Assembly (NCBI GenBank): GCA_026874595.1
Contig: CM049309.1
Coordinates: forward strand, 15,757,576 to 15,821,575
Direction: 5' to 3'
From: Sipunculus nudus
Taxonomy: Eukaryota; Annelida; Sipuncula; Golfingiida; Sipunculidae
Length of the DNA stretch: 64,000 nt
Below the pieces are notes generated by a model. That model saw nothing but the letters and a program-made list of their open reading frames with translations. It made no database searches and was not told the origin of the DNA. The position numbers and the translations under genes are program-made. Positions 56,723-64,000 of the stretch are shown here, piece by piece (the stretch's first letter is position 1; each line of letters starts with the position of its first letter).

Positions 56723-59676
56723 TGGAAATATTATATTAATAATAGAATTATAGACTTTGGTTCCCTTTCTTAGTTTAATATGAAATATTTTATATCTATA
56801 AACCTGGTTTAGAATTAACAGAAAGTCTTCCTTCTCTTTGTGGCATCGCCTGATTTCATTATCCCTGTCGATTCCTAGAGCCATTGCAGTAGAAATAAAC
56901 AGTAGCTGATGAACCGCTACAAACAACCCTGTAATTCTGTGTATAGTTTGATCAGGATCTTTGCGGAGGTAACTGTTGGCTCTGAACTCTTTCTAGTTAA
57001 CTGTAAAAATGACACATCCTTCCTCTTTTATTTTACTAATTTTCATAAATCATTTTAATAAATGATTATATATGTTATATACATATCACATTTTCACTTT
57101 TTTTCAGCCACAGAAGGGTCAAAATTGTGTAGAAAATTCCTTCGTGAGTCTGTGCTGCCCCGCGAATGCAGCAGGGAACTCTACATTGAAAGGAAAGTGA
57201 CCGGTGAGCTGCGGTGTCTCGCTTTATGTGGGATCCAGGAAAACACCCCATGCTGTGCTGCTTACTCAAGAGAAGATATTTGTAAACTTTTCTTCTTTTC
57301 TGAGAAAGAGTTAGAAAATTGGGAAGGCGAACTCACAACGTATGAAAACGGCTCATTCTGGCGAAAGCTGGGTCCGCAGGGTAAATCACGTTTTAATTAA
57401 ATCAAACTGTTATCCTGAAGTCTTAGCAACATACAAACCTCACACAGCGGTTATACACCGTGTAGTTGTTCTAGATCTGCTTAGCTATAACCGTATCTTT
57501 GTATAGCTACATTCTCCGGGTTTCACCACCAGGGCTGGCACAGGGCAAAGAATTGTTATCAGACCAATGAGTGCGTGGTATCACTGTGTGCATCCACTCA
57601 AAGTTTCAAGCGACACAAATCTCTCATATTGGTTTTAAAGGTGCCCAATCACCTTCCTATTAAAAAAGAATTATGTGATTTATAGCTTCCTTTGTGTAAA
57701 TATTAATGATCTAAGGGTACTTTTGGTTGCAAAAGTTCTTATAAAGCCTTTGTGAAGGATATGTAAACTTGTTTATCAACAACATGTTTGTTAACACAGC
57801 AATGTTGACAAACGGGAAAACATGTAACCTAAGGTGGTAGGTTGCATATATGCGGAGGTAGAAAAAAACTTGTTGCAAAACACCATTTGCATAGCTCTGA
57901 CTTATCTAACTTGCTCCCGATGCCCGTGTTAAATTTTTTAAATTTTTTTTTATACAAGGCACCAGTTAGAGCAAAGGAGATCTGGGACGACTGCAGTGTG
58001 TAGCCGCAGCGTTAGGAGTGTGAAACGTTTAGTTGCTGGTTATATGAAAATATTAGATTCTTATATATGAACACTATACTATACACTTTAAGTATCAGGG
58101 GCGGATTGGGAAGGGGCAGGGAGAGAGGCACAGGTTCGACCCCTTCCCCTTTTCGACCAATGAAATCTTGGAAATAGAACAATATACGTTTGATACCGAA
58201 AAATAGCGCTCCATTATGCGTCTCGCAGCAAAGATTGCACGACTGCAGTCTAAATAAAAAAAACTATATACATTACCTTACCTATACAATCCCATACTCA
58301 TCCTCTCGACTACGCTATAAAAGTCCCCTATTCTAAAATCCTGTATCCGCCCCTGACCGTATCATTGAAACAATTGGCCACTATTCATTGCACAAACATA
58401 AAAAGGGTGAGTCACTTTGCTATTCAGAAAGTAATAATAGTTCACTTTTCCTATGGTCCAATAATACATCTTTTAATTTGGTCACATAAGTTCTGAGTAT
58501 ATACTTTAAATAGCTTTATAAGATATAATTTTGAAAGAGTTCGAATCAATTTTTTTTTTTAAATTAATGTAACTGTCCTGATTAATGCTACATTTGATTT
58601 GTAAGAATGTCCCGGAAAATATGGATACCGCTATCAAACTGGGAGGACCGTGTATTGTTACCGGTTCAAAAACGTGGAGAAACGTTTTATGAGTTCCTTG
58701 ATGGCTGAAGGTGACTGTTACGGTGATGGTAAAGCTCGGTTAGCGGAGCTCAGTACACAAGAAAAACACGAGCACGTGGTCGACGTTTTGAAGAAAAATC
58801 CTTCACTTCTTCCTCCAGGTAAAAATGACCTATTCTATTTCATCTTTTACACCTGCTCAATAGCCATGTGCCATGTTTGACCATGGCCGGGTAAGGGTTG
58901 GGTTAAATGGACCTGTATATATTTATATACATACAAGGAATGTTTAATTTATATGACGGATAGTGTTTTCGCCTGATAAAATATGGTATCTTCCAATATT
59001 TCTTTTTGAAATCTTTCGCTTATTCATGTACCCACGTGGAAATAAACTTGGAACGGGACTATCAGTGGCGCAAAAAAAAAAAAAAAAAAAAAACGGATAA
59101 TTTTTCTTCTGTGTTACTTATATATCATGCTACTTCTCTTTTGTTTAATGGTTGTCGCGCATGCGCAAGATGCGACCTGAGTGTCATGATTTTTTTTTAA
59201 GGGGGGGGGGGGGACAAAGTGATTGGATAACTTGATGCTTATATAATTAAATTTTATGTACTTGTTAAACCCTTCTCCTTAAAATGTTATCGCATCGGTC
59301 GGTTTTGGCATGGTTAAGCACTATCCGAATTCGCACCCGAGACGACCAGTTTTTGCTGCAGGTTGACCTCCATGAAGTATGTTGACCTTAACAGATCGAA
59401 AGTATATTTAATGTTTCACATTTCATTTCAGATGGGAAATCCACCCATTTCTTCTGGTTGGGAGGGGCATACTGGATCGAGGATGACGGATGGAAATGGC
59501 TTTACGGGGGACCAATAGACGAAACTTCCCAGAACTGGGAGCCTAATTCCTTGGGAGAAGACATACTAAGGCCACGTGCCGGGCTGAGAGTGGGGGGATC
59601 ATACAAATGGACCAAGCAAAATAATCCGGACCTCGAATGGCAAGGGTGGATCTGCGAGTATTTATTTTATATATAA
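56046..59676 (+). CDS. Secreted protein with PAN/Apple-like and C-type lectin domains (complete, 260 aa)
   Basis: Four exons: 56046-56097, 57108-57380, 58606-58818 and 59432-59676 (TAA 59674-59676). All introns are phase 1 and GT-AG. Exon 1 encodes a signal peptide (MQAVPFLFYLGALSMAS). Exon 2 (residues 18-108) has a cysteine pattern LC..EC..RCLALC..PCCAAY..ICKLF, typical of PAN/Apple domains. Exons 3-4 (109-260) form a C-type lectin domain: CPGKYGYRYQTGRTVYCYRF, DCYGDGKARLAEL, FFWLGGAYWIEDDGWKW, NWEPN and a final WQGWICEY. EPN is the motif linked to calcium-dependent mannose-type binding, but the WND partner is replaced near YKWTK, so binding is uncertain. The inner disulfide pair of the fold (third and fourth core cysteines) is absent. 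Such proteins act as secreted recognition or immune lectins in molluscs; the ligand is unknown. Confidence 0.88.
56610..56725. repeat. C-run, MITE end and (TA)n tract in lectin-gene intron 1
   Basis: A C14 run at 56617 is followed by GGGAGATGGTCAATGTAATC, the terminus of the G-run MITE family (38496-38712), and then (TA)n at 56690-56722. Confidence 0.55.
57636..57960. mobile_element. piggyBac-like MITE copy, 3' truncated, in lectin-gene intron 2
   Basis: The left end TTAA-AGGTGCCCAATCACCT and the internal AACTTGTTTATCAACAACAT, ACACAGCAATGTTGACAAAC and GTTGCAAAACACCATTTGCA match 31695-32167. The right terminus is missing. Confidence 0.6.
58096..58360. mobile_element. MITE with CAGGGGCGGAT termini in lectin-gene intron 2
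   Basis: The left terminus TCAGGGGCGGATTGGG mirrors the right GTATCCGCCCCTGA. The element is ~260 bp long. It is related to the GGATCCAG-ended elements at 23828-24020 and 50863-51865. Confidence 0.6.
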
Positions 59677-60109
59677 ACGTAAAAACTCATTGGGAACACC
59701 TCGGCCGATCGTTGCCGAACAGGTCTTTGATGTATTATGGGTTTCCACCTACCGCTGTGGTTTAAAGGTTCAGCACAGGACTCGAAAGCTGGGAGATCGT
59801 GAGGCGGTGAGATTTTTTTCACGGTCAGCCTCCAACGATGGTGAACGCGCTGTAGGCTTAATTGGAACACATAGGGTATCACACACAAACGAGTGCACCT
59901 TTAGGGAGTTTCTCTGCGATATGACCAGCAATGGGGGCGAGCAGTCACCGGGTCTTGTTTATACCAAGATATAAAATGAGACCAGGTGTGTGCCCTGTCA
60001 CGAAGTCCGAGACCGGAATAGAATTCTGCTGATGTACATACATACTCCAAACAAAAAAAAATGGTTTCCGTACTGTTTGCGTTCAATTTCCCAAACTAAT
60101 TTTTCAAGG

Positions 60110-60165
<56 letters not shown>

Positions 60166-61210
60166 ACTGTCCATGCTTGAAAAATGTACATGGATAAGTC
60201 ATAATAGTGTATAGGCGATATAAAATCAATATATGAATAGGTTTCGACAATTAACTTAACTTGAAAGATGAGTTTGTCATAGATACCTCATATATCGCCC
60301 ACTATAGTCTTTATTTAAATGCTCGATATAGCGTAGAGGATTTTCTTATAAAAAATTTTTGTATGTTTATATAATTTATGTTTAAAAAGAGACCTTTAGG
60401 CAATACCATCCATATAATGGCTCCTCATATACATTCGAGACTAGGAGCCAGCCGATTCGGCCGAGATGTTCCGAATGGGCATAAACGTAGCTGTTTTTTT
60501 GCCCCAAACTCCTTGTCAGAGTGGCATGCTATCCAATGTCAAGAACTACATTATATAATTAACGATGAGGATGTTACTGTTTTCGTCAATTTTAACAATG
60601 CCTCATGTCACTCAAAACAAACCAGACCGATCGCTATTTATATCTGCATGTTAAACGACAAACACCTATATATACCATTTACGAAAAATATTTTGTCATA
60701 GCCCTGCACATTTATACCCCCCCCCCCCGCATGTTTCCTATTATTTTCCTATCGTATATGCATACAAGCATATCTCGCAGAGGTTGTGTTAACAAAAGTC
60801 AGCACAGGAAATGACGGGTTACCATACAGACGGGATTTACATTTTATTTGATATGTTCTCACGTACTCTTATGTATTCATCTATCACTCTTGGTTTCGTT
60901 AGTAGGTATTGCAAAAATAACATACAAACACAAACATACCCGTACGGGAATGGACGCATATACCCTACTGGCTGTGGGCAAAATCATACGAGCGTTTTTT
61001 ATGCATATAATCATTTATGTATATACGTATGTTATAAGCGCACCCAACTGAAGCCAGTTCTGTCAGATCGCTGACTTGGATGACTGTATCATTTAATAAA
61101 ATATAAAATGATATCTGTGATTTTTTTTATAATGTTAAGTATTTTTCTTTTAAAAAATATCTAAAAACATAATGCCTATATACGGAAGCGTATTGCTGCC
61201 ACCTGGTAAA
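59677..61210. other. Intergenic, 3' of the lectin gene
   Basis: Contains (TA)n at 60113-60158 and a C10 run at 60719. Open frames such as 59690-59974 and 60378-60701 overlap others, have no splice support and match no family I know. The 3' UTR of the lectin gene probably starts here. Confidence 0.4.
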
Positions 61211-61230
61211 AGAAAAATAAATTATTTATC

Positions 61231-61441
61231 TCGTACGTACGACATACTATCTCGTACGTACGACATATTATCTCGTACGTACGACATACTTTCTCGTACG
61301 TACGACATATTTCTCGTACGAACGACATACTATCTCGTACGTACGACATACTATCACGTACGTACGACATACTATCTCGCACGTACGACATATTATCTCG
61401 TACGAACGACATATTATCTCGTACGTACGACATAATAAATC
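61231..61441. repeat. 21-bp palindromic minisatellite, ten copies
   Basis: The unit TCGTACGTACGACATACTATC is repeated ten times with few changes; one copy is 20 bp. The first 12 bases, TCGTACGTACGA, are a perfect palindrome. Because 21 is a multiple of three, the array is open in frames on both strands, encoding heptad-like RTYDILS repeats that are unlikely to be real protein. Confidence 0.9.
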
Positions 61442-61479
61442 TTACAGGGCTGATTCATAGACTTCACAACATACCAACA

Positions 61480-64000
61480 GATATATGTATAAGCAATATG
61501 TATATGTTAAATAATGTATGTTTTCACATTAACTATATATACAACATCTCCACCTCCTTGCAAACCGCTGGACCACCGTTGAAACCAACACAAACATTCA
61601 CATATATCTATTTATTTATAGTATATATTTAAATGCTACTCGGTTCACATTTCTTTTGGGTGTCCAGGTTTCTGTTATATTTCAAGCAAGCGAAATATAC
61701 ATCAAACCGTTGTCTGACAGTCATATACAGAACTCTCATTTTAACACAGGTGATTAAATAATGTTAGCAGTATATGATGTTATAATAGCGAGCCTGTCAT
61801 AATTTTAATAAGAAACAAATCTTGCCTTTGCCAAACTGAAACTACTTTTTGGATAAAGAAGGGTTCGGACAAGAGGTACAGCTCCCATATAGCCTGATTT
61901 AAAGTAATTGAGAATGGATATTTGTGGGACTGGTTTTTAATATTCTAAACTGATCTTTTTAAGAACTAGATTTATACATAACGCATCGTGTAGTTGATCT
62001 TATAATCTATTAAATGCATATACAGCCATTGATATGATTGGTGGGTAGCTGAACAGACAACAATCCAGTTAATGGGGTACGTATAATTCTGATTTTGAAC
62101 TTAATTATAAAAAAAATATTAAAAACTATCACTCATGGACGTCCGATTAATCTGTGACAGAAGAATACGAAATTCTAAAATAAGATTTAACCTCGTATGT
62201 CAGGCTGATGTGGTGGTAAAACCTACACCTCGGATTTGTCTAATTTGTGGATTGGTATAAGATCTTGTACGTAGTACATTTCCGTGTAACTCGCCCTTCT
62301 GTGCACGGCATGAAGTTCAACTTATGGGATCAAGCACTTCGTTTAAGAATATATGAATCATGAACCTCTCCTAATGTGCATCTCTGTATTACAGAACCTT
62401 TATAAGTGTCTGTTAAGTGTTTACATAAGAAGGCCGGGTGACCAGATGAAAAAACTTGGTCGCGCACATGGGACAATTATAAGAAAAAAAGAAAAGAAAT
62501 ATGAAAGAAGAAACACCCAGAGAAGCTTGAAAACCCTTGAATTGTGAATTTATGCTGTACCACCACCAGGTGGCGTGAGCGCTGGGTTTGTCTCGTTTCA
62601 AAACGATTTGTCTCGTTTCTAAATTTTATTTCCATTTCAAATTAGCGACATAGGAATCCCCCGCAAGGAACAATAATTAATTTTGTCCCTTGCACATATA
62701 GGGATATTTTATCTAATTTTGTTCCTGGCACATGTCGGGATATTTTATCTGGTCAAAAAAGAAAGAAGATAGATATTGCATGTATTACTAATGACATTAA
62801 TAGTATCCACCGGCTGAGCCATTCTAACACAGCGCTGGCCGATTGTATAGCAGAGAGTTTAAAAGAAAAAAGGACCTATTTACATTTTATAAACCAGGTA
62901 TTTTGAGTATACATGAAATACAATTTAGTCTCCTTAAACTATTACGGTATCTTTCAATATTTATTTCTCCGTTTGCTTTCTCGTGTATACAAGTGGGCGC
63001 GATCAATGTGGAAAACAAACAGCGCTCACGCAACCTGGTGGCCGTAAAAATCAACTTCACAAATCAAGGTTTTTCAAGCTTTCTTGGTGTTTTTTTCTTT
63101 CATGTTTCTTCTCTTTGTTTATAACTGTCGCTTGTGCTAGACTAAGATCTGGCTTCTGGTCACGCGGTCTTGTTATAGTAAACAGACAAAGGTGCACTGT
63201 GTTTACTCACACACAGAACACAGAACGTATACAAAACCGGTAAACAGGAGATATTAAGCCTGTTTATCGCCATGGACTTGCTGAACAACTTTTGTATTCA
63301 GCCAAAATGAGTTAATAACGTGAGGCAAAACACATATTATTACAAAAGAATATGAACCTTGAGTGTCAATATAGAGGTGTCTGTAATACAGAGATGCCCG
63401 TAAGGAGAGATTCCTGATTCATATATTATGAAACGAAGTGCTTGATCCCATCAGTTGAACTTCGTGCCGTTTACAGTAGGGCGAGTGACACTGTGCGTTA
63501 TGTCATAAATCTAGTTCTTATACATATCAATTTTGGAATATATGAAACCTACCCCACATATATCCATTCTCAATTACTTACAATCAGGCTACTTGTTAGC
63601 TGTACCTCTTGTCCGAACCCTTCCTTCTCCAAAAAGTAGTTTCAATTAGGCAATGGCAATATTTTTTTTCTTATTAATATTATGACAGGCTCATAATTAT
63701 AACATCATACACTGCTTACAAAATTTAATTACCTATTTAAACATGAAAGTTCTGTATATGACTGGCAGACAACGATTTGATAAATTTCATTTCCTTTAAA
63801 TATTTCCGAAACCTAGATACAAAGAAACAATGATAAATCGAATAGCATTTAAATTTATAGTATAAATAAATAAATACATAAATAAACATGTTTTTTTTTC
63901 TTTTCAACCTTGTTCCGAAAGTTTGCAAGGTGAAGATATTGTGTAGTTAGGGTAAGAACACACATTATTTAACATATATATATTGCTTATTCATATATCA
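61480..64000. repeat. Long inverted repeat, right arm running off the window
   Basis: The left arm (about 61480-61992 plus 62285-62405) is the reverse complement of the right arm (about 63380-64000), at an estimated 80% identity. Markers are GGGTTCGGACAAGAGGTACA (left 61862) against its complement near 63610, and GGGATCAAGCACTTCGTTT (left 62327) against 63440. The left arm carries a ~290-bp insertion (about 61993-62284) flanked by GTGTA on both sides. The ~970-bp centre has two near copies of GGCACATRTSGGGATATTTTATCT (62692, 62728) and sequence like 21990-22060. It could be an old TE with very long TIRs or two opposed copies of one repeat. Confidence 0.75.

Noticed and set aside
49780-60214. 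Frames made of Ile-Tyr or Thr-His runs in several places
   Set aside because: They are translations of (TA)n and (CA)n microsatellites.
60378-60701. A 107-codon frame after the lectin gene
   Set aside because: No domain, no splice support, and two other frames overlap the same stretch; composition is not convincing.
61172-61441. Open frames of ~86 codons on both strands, and a superficial CRISPR-like look
   Set aside because: The 21-bp unit (a multiple of three, without stops) explains both frames. There are no unique spacers, since the intervals are near-identical 9-mers, and the window is eukaryotic.

Overview
This window is animal nuclear DNA: genes with short coding exons, mostly GT-AG introns, long AT-rich introns and dense transposon debris. 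I find no complete prokaryotic operon, no rRNA and no intact tRNA. The repeat vocabulary suggests a mollusc, most likely a bivalve. It includes AGGTCA-rich tandem arrays, elements that start with a hairpin followed by a CCGTC-rich stretch, and elements with core repeats ahead of a 3' hairpin. A secreted PAN plus C-type lectin gene also fits. The phylum is inferred from memory of such repeats and was not tested by a search.

Left part (1-16.5 kb). The 3' end of a ZRANB2-like splicing-factor gene (+ strand, exons at 5783, 7822 and 8539) follows an intron that holds a higher-order satellite of ~290-bp monomers rich in nuclear-receptor half-sites (230-3360) and a 1.6-kb element with four ~180-bp core repeats (4141-5725). 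Downstream come a short MITE, a degenerate repeat block (11.5-12.7 kb) and a 2-kb array of a perfect palindrome, GGTGGCGCCACC, recurring about every 145 bp (13.5-15.5 kb).

Middle part (16.5-32 kb). LRRC42 (- strand, five coding exons, 435 aa) and IFT25/HSPB11 (+ strand, four coding exons, 139 aa) lie head to head around a short shared promoter near 24.8 kb. All exon phases agree, so both reading frames can be joined completely. As I recall, the same two genes are also head-to-head neighbours in human, so this looks like an ancient bidirectional pair. Their introns hold two SINE-like repeats, a hAT-like element with an 8-bp target duplication nested in another TIR element, and a second hAT-like MITE.

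Right-centre part (32-46 kb). This is a transposon graveyard. Two more hairpin-headed elements occur, then three copies of a ~0.95-kb repeat. One copy is split by a 4.3-kb element with CACTG termini, which itself carries a foldback MITE (7-bp duplication) and a PIF/Harbinger element (3-bp duplication) with a recognisable transposase C-terminus.

Right part (46-64 kb). A single-exon 399-aa gene of unknown function (46028-47227) is followed by pogo-like and other DNA-transposon remnants and many (TA)n tracts. A four-exon gene for a secreted PAN plus C-type-lectin protein (56046-59676, 260 aa) comes next. The window ends with a 21-bp palindromic minisatellite and a long inverted repeat whose right arm runs off the edge. 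The genes are unrelated apart from the shared promoter of LRRC42 and IFT25. All exon ends were derived by hand from splice sites and phase.
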